Shown: piece by piece, positions 12,581-23,700 of the stretch
Position numbering within the stretch: position 1 is the stretch's first letter
Layout: the number at the start of each line of letters is the position of its first letter
NCBI RefSeq assembly: GCF_001649575.2
Contig: NC_051443.1
Location: forward strand, 13,016,695-13,080,694
Reading direction: 5' to 3'
From: Kryptolebias marmoratus
Taxonomy: Eukaryota > Chordata > Actinopteri > Cyprinodontiformes > Rivulidae
DNA: 64,000 nt
The notes under the pieces: generated by a model
Databases searched by the model: none
Seen by the model: only the letters and a program-made list of their open reading frames with translations
Told to the model about the DNA's origin: nothing
Program-made: the position numbers and the translations under genes

Positions 12581-13481
12581 TATTTTTTTTCTCATATTAA
12601 ATTTTTGTTCTGATATCACTGGCCTGTTTTTTTTTTCTTTTGGAATGTCAATCATCAGTTTCATTTAGTTCAAATTGGATAGAGTGATTCAGGGAACATG
12701 AGACAACATTTTCACAAACTGGCCTTGACGATAACAGAAAACTAGAGGTCTGATGGGAACAGAAGTTGAAGCTGGAAATGAACTAACATTGTTTGATGTT
12801 TTAAGTCCCGCCCCCTCCACATAAATGACATTGCTGTTCATGCATAAAGATACACTTAAGAGACATTTTTTTTAGGTGATGACTTTTCTTGATTCACCCT
12901 GCAGCAGTATGTTCAAATGTCCATTTGTCTAATACAAGAATTAAACCATAATTAGCTTTTCACGCTTAAAAGAAAAGTCACGTGTCATGGTGTGTGGATT
13001 TAATTAAGTCTATATATTGGTGTGTAGCCTATATATTTTATATAGTGCAGAACAATAGGTAATTATTACTAGCAGTTTGGCTCACCTTTAAATTACAACC
13101 TTAAATACAGGCTGTAATTACCTAACAGCCCCCTGCCTAGAAAATGATCATGCAAGAACAGAAAGCACTCACAAACCATGAGATCACAAGGCCTCTTTTG
13201 TGGTCGGCTCTCAAACCTAATCAAGTGATGCATGTGATCCTTGAGGGAGGGATGCTAATCCAAAAACAAAGAGCAGGAAACTGCTGCTCAATGAAAGCTT
13301 GAAAACCTTCATATGAAAGATAACAGAAGCATGAGACGTCACCTGCTTACCCAGGCATCCACGAACATCAAATGGGAGGGCATGCTGATACGGTGCACCC
13401 GTACGGCAAGCCATTTCTGTATTTATTCAATGTCCTTGATATCAGGTGTCATTTCCTTTTATTAGTTTGTGACCAGACTGC

Positions 13482-14423
13482 ACTAGTTGGACTTCTGGTT
13501 GCACTAGTTCATCATCTCGATGCATAAGTTGAACAAACACTTTAATTAGTGACACTTGCCAATTAATGGCCAACCTAGTAGTGCAGAAGTCCTACTAGTC
13601 AGCCAAAGTGCCACATGGATCTCAATTTGTTAGCTTTTTATTGCACTAGTGGCCTACTGGACTAAACCCATAAACAACTGTATAATACTAGTTAACTATT
13701 TATATATTTTCCTAACCTTCTTACCCATGCAGGATCATGGGGAGTTGGTGCCTATCTCCAGCAGTCTTTGGACCAGGGGTCAGGTACATCCTGGACAGGC
13801 CGCCGGTCCATCACAGGTCCACACAGAGACGAATGAGACAGACAACCATTCGCACTCCCACTACGAGTTAACTAGTAATCATCAAACTCTCAACCATGTT
13901 ACTAGTCAACATACATTGTGCCTACTAGTACTAGTGACTGCCAATTGTGTGCACTAATTAAAGAGCGCAATTTAAAAAAAATACTCAATTAGTAACCAGC
14001 TAACAAGTCAATTACTAAAACCTAAAATGCTCACTAGTTGAGTAGTTAAAATCTTTTTGACTTTACTTTTAAAACTAAAGGCAAAAAAGGTTCATTATAT
14101 AACTAGTATGCCTAAAATATTTACTAATACTACTAAAATCCAGATTAGTTGAACAAGTTGAACTGTGTGTCTAATTTTGGCCTTTCTGGTTAAGTAGTAA
14201 AATCTAGTTGATTAATCAAAGCTAGTTCACTAGTATGCCATAAATGTTCACAAATTAACCTGAAAAACCCCAAAAAGTTGACACTAACTAATTTTGATGT
14301 TATAATAACCTCAAAATACTTAATCAACTAGTTAAAGCTTTTTTGACCCGACTAGTGCAACTAAAAATGTCTGTTTGATAAATAGTGCATCTCAAACCAG
14401 TAAGGTCCAAAATAAGTACTAGT
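13482..14423. repeat. ACTAGT-rich degenerate repeat tract
   Basis: I count 15 exact copies of the palindromic hexamer ACTAGT in 942 bp, starting at 13482, 13503, 13594, 13645, 13687, 13871, 13901, 13924, 13930, 14033, 14102, 14229, 14327, 14351 and 14418. Many one-base variants lie between them (CTAGTAG, ACTAAT, AGTTAAC). About 0.2-0.4 copies would be expected by chance. Spacing is irregular, so it is not a simple tandem array. A SINE-like fragment interrupts it at about 13740-13850. Confidence 0.7.
13740..13850 (-). repeat. tRNA-related SINE-like fragment, copy 1
   Basis: Contains the minus-strand form of the 3' half of a common fish repeat: CAGGTACATCCTGGACAGGC, then CGGTCCATCACAGG and GACAGACAACCATTCGCACTC. 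Only the 3' half is present. It lies inside the ACTAGT-rich tract. The family is the same as at 33103-33418 and 21890-22080. Confidence 0.6.
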
Positions 14424-14429
14424 TGGCGT

Positions 14430-17310
14430 GGTTATATGGCAAGCTATTTGTGGATTTATGTTTTTATGATCATCCTTCTGTCATCGGCCTGCCTGGCTCT
14501 GTCAGAGCAACTCAAATTAAAGATAATCTGTCTTTAGAAAGTCAACAACAATTTCCTATTTTTAAACTAAAGAAATAAACAAACAGGTCGTGTGCTTCCG
14601 AGCTGATGAGCGCTACGAGAGCCTGAAAGCAACGCAGAAGTAAGGTGAAGATTTTTTACACGCTTTAAGGTTTTCATTTCAGAAAACAGAATTGGGAATT
14701 TAATCAGCTGAGAAGTTCGTGCTGATGTTTGGTTATTACTGCAGCACCATCTGGGGAGTGTTTTTTTTTTTAGTCAGGGATAATCCTGAGCATGCAGCCA
14801 CTGGTGGAAACTTCAGCAACAAGAAGAGCCTCAGGTGATAAAACAGATGAGATGCATTAAATAACTTGACTAAAAATAGAGAATTAATTTGTCCCCATGT
14901 TTACAGCACGTTGAGGTCAAACTAATCTTGCCTTTTTTTTGTTGTTTTAAAGTGGATCTGAAATATTTGCACACCCCTTTAAACTGAACCCCATCTGAGG
15001 TTTGTCCCATGTCTTCTCGGTCAGTCGTTCTGTGCTCAGCCTCACGTGGTGAAAGTCAGATGTCTGGAATCACAGCGCACATTCCTCACATACCTGTGAG
15101 CCTTAAAGCCCTGTGGTGCGGTTACAGTAAGAAGACATTTAGTAATACCAGTGAAAGCTAGACGGGTGAGGAGAGGTGAGAAGTGCAGTAATGCCAGACC
15201 GTGCAGCTCAATAATAAAGGGAAAGGGCAAATTGCATGTTTGGTCAATATGAAGTCAGACAGATGGTGTTCTGTATTGTTGCATCCACAGGTTGCTTGGT
15301 GACAAGATGATAACCCATGATCATGTTCGGAAAATGACACACATACACGTCCCCAGGGGGCTGGACATTAATCATCTTGTGAAGAAAATAGTTTCCTTTT
15401 TCTCTTCACTAGAAACTCGCTCTAATGGTCGCACTGCCCCTGAAAAGAAATGCTTCTGCTCAGTTTTTTTTTTTTTTTCAGTTTCCATTTCCTCTGATCC
15501 GAATAACACTTATTCAACTTTTCCTGCTTTTTTTTTTTTTTTTTTTTGGTACATCTAAGCAACAGATATTTTAGATTGGTGTAGAATAAAATGAAAGCTG
15601 TATTTCTAACTTTCTGGCTTTCTAAAAGTTTTTTTTAAAGGGTTTTTTTTTTTCAGCTTTGTTCAAAGCATCAAATACATACATTTCCTAATACAGACAT
15701 CCATCTAAAAACAAAGTTTTGTGGCCTGAAAGATGCTTAATACCAGCCTCAAACAGCTGAAAAATAAATAAAAACGTTTGAATAATAAGCTATGATCTGA
15801 ACTGTATCCTGTTACAAGCCATCATATCGTTCGAAAGTCATTTCAGCTTAAATTTCTTTTCACACCAAAGGCAAGAAATAGTGTCTGGATATCTGAGGTC
15901 GATGCCTCAAAACATTTTCTGACCAAACCTAGACCTCAAAACTGAAAAAAAAAAAAACTACTTCATGAACTCCAATCTCCAACTGGGCCTGAATGGTAGC
16001 TTGGTTTGGTTGGAGATATTTAAAGGGTTTTTCTGGGGCAGGAAGATGCAAGTCATGATGAAAGAGTCAGAAAAGTCATCGCTACGGCTTTGTACAGAAG
16101 TATCTGGTTAAAGAGGAGAGACCTAAGTCCAACTAGTCTAGCTTGATGGATCAGAAACATTTAACAAAGAACTACAAATCAGCAAAATTAAGATTTAATA
16201 GGTAAAAAGCTCGCACAGAGCAGTAATCATTATAAGTAAAACTAATTTTAAATCATTTGTTCAAATGATTTGCAAAGATATACAAAACAGTTTAGATATT
16301 AATGTGGTTTTAAGTTTCAGTCTAATCCCTGGCCCAAACATTAGAAATTTAATCAGATATTGACTTCTTTAATATTTAATTTCTATGAGCAGGACTGAAG
16401 AGAGAGGCGAAGAAAACAGCAGCAGGGTGAAGGAGAAGCAGAGATGGATGAGACAATAAGTTCTGGACAGATCAGAAAATAGAGAACACACAAAAGGGGC
16501 TTCAAAGTTCAAGGAGAACCTGTGTCACACAAAAGCAGCAAAGACTCCAAAAGACAAAGACAAGAAAAATAAAATGTTCCCAGCTGTCATCCTTCTCAAG
16601 GCTCAGATTTGTTCTTAGTGTTTTTTTTTTCCTGTTGCTAACAATACAGTGATAAAGGTGAAGAACAACTCAGAACTGTAATAGGGATGGGCAGCGAATT
16701 TCAGATATTCGAACAATTCAAACTGAGGCCATCACAATCGTCTTTTCGTTCCTTTTTTTACGCTGGCACCTGGTAGTGTGTTGACAATGGCTTTTCAGTC
16801 GAGATGCTTTTTCTTTTTTGACACAACACCTACCACTCCAAATAAAAATAAATTAAAAAAAGTAGTGTCTTTCTGCTGTTGTAGAGTATTTTGAAAGGAT
16901 GGTAAAGTGGAAACTCTGGTCTTTTTATTTATTTTTTTAGCTAGAAAAACCACAAAACAGACAACAATCCTAAATCATATTTACAATCATTAAGATGCTT
17001 TTTCTGCTTTTAAACATGTTTGCTGTTGGGTTGACCCTTTTGTTGTAATAAAGTTGGTTACTGCAGGTTGGTGGTCTTATTTTTGAGGAGGGGAGGGGCC
17101 TTAGATGGGACTGGGGGAAACAGGATGGGGTGGGAAGGTTACGGTGAATATTTAAAGAAAAGGTTTTTTTTTGCTTAAAATGCAGTCCTGTACAATGTTG
17201 TTGTTTTTTAATCTTGCAACTTGTGTATTTTTTTTTACTCCTAAATAGAAAAAAATGGTCCAACTATACAGTAGTTAAAATTTTAGATTTAAATTTTCAA
17301 TATTTTTAAG
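14430..17310. other. Intergenic, no gene seen
   Basis: Contains long poly-T/poly-A runs (for example 15464-15479 and 15530-15547) and AT-rich filler. No exon, RNA gene or bounded repeat could be supported. Confidence 0.5.
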
Positions 17311-17320
17311 AAGGCCCCAG

Positions 17321-17393
17321 TGTTTCAAAAGCCTAACAATAGGCTTGATGTGGACATGGTGTCAATGAGGGCTATTGTTAGGCTTTTGAAACA
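17321..17393. repeat. Perfect 22-bp inverted repeat (hairpin)
   Basis: The left arm at 17321-17342 and the right arm at 17372-17393 are perfect reverse complements (22 of 22), separated by a 29-nt loop. The arms include TTCAAAAGCCTAACAATAG and its complement. Outside the arms the match decays quickly. The size fits a microRNA precursor or a small fold-back element; nothing else is recognised. Confidence 0.75.
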
Positions 17394-17852
17394 TCGGAGA
17401 TTTACAGCATTCTTATTGTAGCGTATTTTTATTTCAAACCTGATTAGTCCACATTTGCTCCTTGTTGAGGTTTTTAAGATTGTACCTAATATTTATTTTG
17501 CCCGTTGAATGAGTTTTATTATTTCAGGAAATCTTTTTTTTCGTCCTTTAAAAGAAAAAAACAAAGCTTCAATGTGGACATTGAACTCCTTTCATGCATG
17601 ACTGCACCAACCTTGCGTGAGCATCCACAAACAGTCGTTAGAACATCAAATGTTTAATCCTTGTGACTTCTCACTCGCAGCTCTTTTTTTCTTGCCTTTC
17701 TTTGGTCTTTTCTGTCAGGTCTTGCCAACGCAAATTGCTTCTCTGAAGCGTGAAATTTACCTCTGAAGACGCGTAGGTAAAAAATTATTGGAAGACTTTT
17801 GATAATCAAAGGGGGAAATCATTTCTTAAAGTTGCAGAAGTTGCAAAACTAC

Positions 17853-18755
17853 ACAGATCAGCCATAGGATTAGGATTTGCAGCATCTTATTGAGTATCTT
17901 TAGGCATGAACTCCACCAAAAACAAAGTCAGCTGTAGTATCTGACACTAACACGTCAACTGATTCTTTAAGAGCTTTATATTGTGAGGTGGGGCTTGTTT
18001 GTCTGAACCCCCCCCCAGATACCTGACTGAATGGAGATCTGGAGAACTTGGAAGCCAAACCGCCCCCTAAAACAGTTTGTTGTGCAACTAAAACCACTTC
18101 CCAGCCCATTTTTTTGTGCAGTGCGTTAAGGCACATAACCCTACTGTTAGAGGCTCTCACGAGAGTATTGTTTCTGTAAAAGAGTGGTCAACAGCTGTGT
18201 TTAGGCAGGTGGTTTGTTTCTAACAGCGTAACGTGAATGGCCCCTAATCAAACAAGACCGCCTTCATCTGCCGCTCTGTGGTCCAGTTGTGATGCTCAGA
18301 GTGCGAGCCCCATTTGAGATCTGTGCCTACTCAGTCCCCGTCCACAACAAAACTGATTCACTGTTTGTTCTGACACCGGCACGAACTTTGTCACCAATTT
18401 GAGCTATGACAGCTTTTTTTTTTTTTTTTATTGCATCAGAAAACACGTCAGTTTTTCCACTGCACAAGCATCAGTGAGCCTTGGTGTTGGATGACCAGTC
18501 TTCCTTCTTTGGACCACGGCCGCTAGAGAGACCGCAAATATCCCACAAATATTCTATGACACAAATGTCAATCCATAATTTTGTTGAAGTGACAAAGCTT
18601 TGGATACTCTTCCTGCTTTTAAAACTTCTAGAAAAAAAAAAAAAAAAGCTCACATGCCGCCTAATATACCCAAACACAGACAGGCTCTACCGTAAGAAAG
18701 CAATTGATGTTGTTTACTTCGTCTGTCAGTGGTCATATTGTTACGGCTGATCAGA
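17853..18755 (-). mobile_element. Tc1-like transposon remnant, nearly full span
   Basis: The ends CAGATCAGCCATA (left) and TACGGCTGATCAG (right) are near-inverted copies typical of this fish Tc1-like family. Between them, in antisense, are recognisable pieces of the transposase gene: GGAGATCTGGAGAACTTGGA near 18030, TGTGGTCCAGTTGTGATGCTC near 18280, CAATTTGAGCTATGACAGC near 18395 and TCAGTGAGCCTTGG near 18471, the last corresponding to the HTH region. Central sequence is missing and the frame is broken, so it is a pseudogenised copy. A short ATAA run lies just to its right. Confidence 0.75.
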
Positions 18756-18756
18756 A

Positions 18757-20292
18757 CAAGTCTCCTGTGGGGCTCCAGCACTGAACATCGGAGCTTTAAA
18801 AGCACAGACTATAATGAGAATGCTTGGCAAGATTGTCCAGTGCTCCTCTCTGTGAATTATTATTCTTCCCCTCTTTTTAATGCTTTTCTTTCCATTATTA
18901 ATGTTGTTCTGTTTTTCATCAACAAAATAAATAAATAAATAAAAGTTATTCCCTTTTAAAGTGACCTCTAACATGATTTAAAAACTTGGTAATCACTGCA
19001 GTAAGTCGGTTTTTGCAATAAACCAAAACACCACTAAAATGATCTGACATAATACAAAGAAAGGTGACAGTCCTGTTTAGGTTTCTCTAATTAAGCTACA
19101 AAAGAGTTTCATAGTTTTGTTGTTTTTATTTGGACAATTTCAAGTTTCTGGTCTCGAATAACAGAAATCCAATTATGAAATTTAATTGCAGTTCATTAGC
19201 TCAGAGAGTGATTTGATTAAAACCGTCATCAGTCAAAACAAATGAAAAGTACCAACAACAGAAAACTAATATTCAAATGAGTGCACAAAGAAAGTCTAAA
19301 TCCACGAAATGGTAAAACATTTGATGAACATGGCTCTACTGGGATCATTACAAGCCTTCAAAACTAAATCACTTCTGTTATAAAGGACAGAAACCATTTT
19401 CCATTACAAGTTCACAGGATTTTTAATAGCTCACAGCAATATCAACACTGTTTTATACAGTATATATATCATTTACGGAACAAATACTAACCCAGAAAAG
19501 AAAAGAAATAACTGAAGTAATTATCCAACTCTCTGAATCTGTACAAAAAACTGTTTAGATGCTTTTAAAGCCTCACAGTTTAGCAGGACGGACGGTGTGT
19601 GTTGCTGCAGGCCTGTTGATTCTGAGTGAAATGTCACACAAACCTACTGAAAAGCCTCATGTCATGCACCTTAAAAATGACCTGTCACCAAGTGGTTATT
19701 TAGACAATAATGAATATTACAGGGTGGACTTTAGGCATTAGGATGACAACCTCAGAGACTCAACAACGAGTCGATTTACTTATATTTGTGATGCACGATG
19801 ATCTTTCAGCTTTTGTTGCAACACAAACCTCTTTTGGCAGGGTTTTACCGTGAGCAGCATACGAGTACCCATCAGGATGGTGTGATTTAAAGAGTAGCTG
19901 AGCTTTCCTAAATTATTTCACATAAGCTTACACAAAAGGCAGCGGAGGCAATAAAAAAGGTGCCGCAGCTGATGAATTAAGCTTTTACAATCAAAAAAGA
20001 AACCTGAAATGTAACCTGAGGAAGCGGAGGATGACCTTTAGCCCCACCAACATCAGAAGTGTGTTTTTACTAAGTTCTTCTGTCTGAAACAATGGATGCA
20101 AATGTATTAGATACAGAAGTATTTGATGTTTTTTAATTTGACTTTCTAACTCAAAAGGGAAAAAGGACACACTTCCTTAATTTTCTTTAGATTCTTGCAA
20201 TCAATATACATGATTAGAAAGGTGAATCTCATTATTAAATTACTAAAACCAGCTCTGCATTTATCTGTAAATTTGTCCCTCAAATATATTGA
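18757..20292. other. Intergenic, downstream of AMACR
   Basis: AT-rich DNA with a (ATAA)n run near 18925-18942. No exon or RNA gene seen. Alternative AMACR polyadenylation sites could lie here (for example a minus-strand ATTAAA near 20134). Confidence 0.5.
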
Positions 20293-20302
20293 TTTATTTA
20301 TT
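20293..20302 (-). terminator. Candidate AMACR polyadenylation signal
   Basis: Minus-strand AATAAATAAA begins 5 bases beyond the AMACR stop codon. If used, the 3' untranslated region would be only a few tens of bases. A weaker ATTAAA further left, near 20134, is an alternative. Confidence 0.4.
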
Positions 20303-20307
20303 CTTTT

Positions 20308-20717
20308 TTATAGTTTTGCCTTGGCAGCATTACGCTCTACAACCCCGGTCGATAACATCTTGTCTATCTCTGCTGAAGTAAAGCCGTATTCCCGCAGGAC
20401 CTCGATCGTGTGTTCTCCGACAACAGGATCAGAAGTGAGGCAAGGCTCGGCGGGAGTCCGAGACAGAACCGGAGCCGGCCGGGGGAACTCTTCTCCGCTG
20501 GAGTTCTTCATGAAAGAGCATCTTTCCCGGTTGTGAGGGTGCGAGCTCACCTGGTCGAAAGACAACACAGGTGTGACGCAAGCATCAGTCCCATCGAAAG
20601 TCTCCGACCAGTCCGCCTGGGTCTTTGAGGCGAAACGCTCTGTGAAGATCCGTCTCAGCTCCGGCCAATCACTGAAGCTCAACTGAGGAGGCAACTCTCC
20701 AGCATCTAGCTCCAAGC
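20308..20717 (-). CDS. amacr: AMACR coding exon 5 (last) with peroxisomal signal
   Basis: 410 bp from a CCTCCCAG acceptor to TAA at 20308-20310. It encodes the C-terminal lid region ([17 protein letters not shown], then [18 protein letters not shown]) and ends in AKL. Two overlapping AATAAA signals on the minus strand lie only about 6-15 bases past the stop (20293-20302). Confidence 0.95.
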
Positions 20718-23700
20718 CTGGGAGGATGGAGGGGGGGAAAAAAACTGATGTAAGCCAATGAAGAAGAAAACATACATTTATTACCTTTATTTAACTAGAT
20801 AAAAAAAACATTAAGATTAAGATCTCTTTTCCTGAAATATAAATCTGAAAATGACAAAAAAACAGAAAAGTAAAAACATCTGAAAGCAGAGATCAAAAAT
20901 GAAATTGTCTTTGCTTCAGTAGAAATATGTTGGTGAATATCAAAAGAGCCGCTCATGTTTCATAAAGCATTTTTTCTTTTCCTGTAAATTCTTGTCCATC
21001 CACTTCTCTTGTAATAATAATAATAGCTCATTTTATTTATAGGCGCCTTTCAAAACACCCCAGACATCATGAACATAAGAGCATTATGTAACCAAAGTAC
21101 AACAAGAAAAACAAAACATATAGAACTAAAGGAATACATTATGAAACAGTTTTAAAAGAAATTAAACCAACAAAAGTTGAAAATGATCAGAGTGTGAACA
21201 GGTGTGTTTTAAGACAGAGTTTAAAACTGAAGTGAGTCAGGGTTATGGGTCTCAGGCGGAAGTGGATTCCAGATACTGGGGGCACAGGGAGCAGTAAGGT
21301 TAATCGAAGATGAAGACCGAGGAGTACAGGTGGGTGCGGTCGTGTGTAAAAGATCAGAAAGAAACTGAGGAACTGAGGAGTGAGACTGTGAGTGACCTTA
21401 AAAGTGAGAGGTAGACTTTTATAACCAATGTGAGATTTAATAGGTGGCCACTGATGCTGCGAAAGAGCAGGAATGGAGTGGTTAAAGGAGGAGGGGGGTT
21501 CTCGTTATAATACATGCAGTAGAGCTCTGGACTGAGTCAAACTTATGAAGCAACTCTTGTAGAAGAGTCAAAGAGAAGGATGTTACAGTAATCCAGATGT
21601 GACGGGATCAGCGTATGGACCAGAGCAGCTGTACTGCTTAGTTTGAGGGATGAGCAGAGGCAGTTAATGGTACAGAGGTGGAAATATGCAGACAGAATTA
21701 TTTCACTGCTGTCGAGGATGTCACACAGACTCTCAACCTGAGGGGAGGGAAGGACTATTGAGCTGTCAATAATTAAAAACTGTCAGGCGTAGCTAAAGTG
21801 TATTTTTGCCTTTGAAGGGTGTGTTTAAAGTGAAAGTTAAGTATTTGCTTCACAGAAAGGAGGTTGTAAGTTATCAAGTCAGCTTGGACCTTTCTGTGTG
21901 AGGTTTGGATGTTCTCCCTGTGCATGTGTGGGTTTTCTCTGGTACTTCAGTTTCCTCCCACAGAACAACATCATGCGTGTTAGGTTAACTAGTAATTCTA
22001 AATTGCCCTTTAGTGAGTGTTTGAACGTGTGGTTCTGTCACATCACGTGTCTCTGTGTTGGTTCTGTGATTTGCATTTGCTAATTTCAGAAGATTGTTGT
22101 TTTTGTTTTTTTGCTTGTTGACTCACTTAACACTGGCCTATGAATCATTCAGCCATTAAATGATTGCTAAATTCAAGTGATAAACCAGTACCTATTTTAA
22201 ATCTGATCTTTAGGACCTTTTACCAGCAGTCTGTCACAAGAAAAAAACAATTTTCTCTCCATTTTTCTCCATTAGTTCAGTCTATTAAAATTGCCAAGAA
22301 TAACACAAGTATGAAAAAAAGAAAAAAATAGTATTTTTGGACCAACGATGCAATTCCCAAAGAGCTGTTAGCTGAAAACTTGACATACAGTCGATCAATG
22401 GTTCCCAAAGTTGGCGTTGGGACCCCACTATGAGTCATTAAACACTTAGTAGAGGGTCTTGAAAGGATTACCCAAAATCTAATTACATTTTAAAATGATT
22501 GCTTTTTTGCAGTTTATCATAATTGTTACAAGAGACAAACATGATAATCATAAATGCAGGGAAAAAAAAAAAGAATATGTAACAATTGTTGATACTTTCT
22601 GTTATATTAAAGCTACTATCAATGCTTTTAAACTTTATCTATAGATAGTTGGAGCTGAAAGTGTCAGACAATGTTTTTTGAGTGGGTCAAAAGCTGAAAA
22701 GTTTGGGAACGACTTTTAAACGATGATAAACTGAGTTCTCTCTCAGCTCTTGCGTCAGGTCTTTGCTGCAGTTTTACGTGTTTCTTGAAGAAGCCCTACA
22801 GTCCTTCTTTTGTCCTTCATTTTGCACAAACTGCACAATAGGCTGTCATGGTGAGGTAAAGGAACTGGACAGAAAATGAATGAAAAATCAGCTAAAGTAT
22901 ATAAAAAAAATTATAATACTAAGAAAAAAAAGGAAAGATTTTCAGAGGATCTAAAGAAATGGCAATCAAGACTAGTTTCAGGTGAAGTCTGGCTCTCTGG
23001 AAGCAAGACAAAGTTGATTCAAAGTACTGTACATGCTACAAACCCTTCAGTAGCTGTTCATAGAATTGCGGTTCAATGGCACCCACAGCCATGTATTTTC
23101 CGTCCAAAGTCTCATAGGTGTCGTAGAAGGGTGCTCCACCGTCCAACAAGCTCTCTCCTCTACCACGGTTCCACAGACCAATACTCTGAGATTTCCATAC
23201 AAACGAACCCGTATATGCAGCTCCCTCCACCTGAAGATAACAAAACAGGAGACAATGACAAGGACATTCTTCAATTTCAGCACGTTTCCTGGCACATACA
23301 TAGGGCTGGTTTAAATGATGAAAAAGGTATCGAGCACAATCAATAAAACATTCCATCCATACAAACGAGCAGACCTGCAAAATCTTCCCAGAGAAGCTAA
23401 CAGAAATGTATTAAAGGTCTAGCAATCCTTGAAGGAATGTGTATCACCTGCTGCCTTTCATGCCAGAGATTTAAACTAAGATTGATGTTGAGAAGGAACG
23501 GAGTGAGATCCTAGGTGATCTGTGCAAGTGTTGAAGATGACTAAGTTACCACCACACCAAACTTTAGCTTGATACCTGTAAAACAGACTGAGTTAAAGCC
23601 ATGTTTGTGTTGGCTAAGTTTGATTAAAGGTGGCAGCCATCTTAAGTTCGACTGACTCCAAAACTTAATGACTTATTTTTTTTTATTACTTTCTGAATGT

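Larger units (their letters stand above)
20718..23043 (-). other. amacr: AMACR intron 4
   Basis: A 2.3-kb intron holding a degenerate teleost repeat (21010-21780), a SINE-like fragment (21890-22080) and a hAT-like fragment (22396-22715). No other gene seen. Confidence 0.85.

Noticed and set aside
16681..16760. GGGATGGGCAGCGAATTTC, similar to starts of some fish DNA elements
   Set aside because: No matching inverted end or duplication could be located nearby.
20195..20536. 113-codon plus-strand frame
   Set aside because: Antisense of AMACR exon 5, with no independent support.
23036..23380. 114-codon minus-strand frame read as a single gene
   Set aside because: Only 23044-23230 is real (AMACR exon 4); the rest is intron read through the acceptor.
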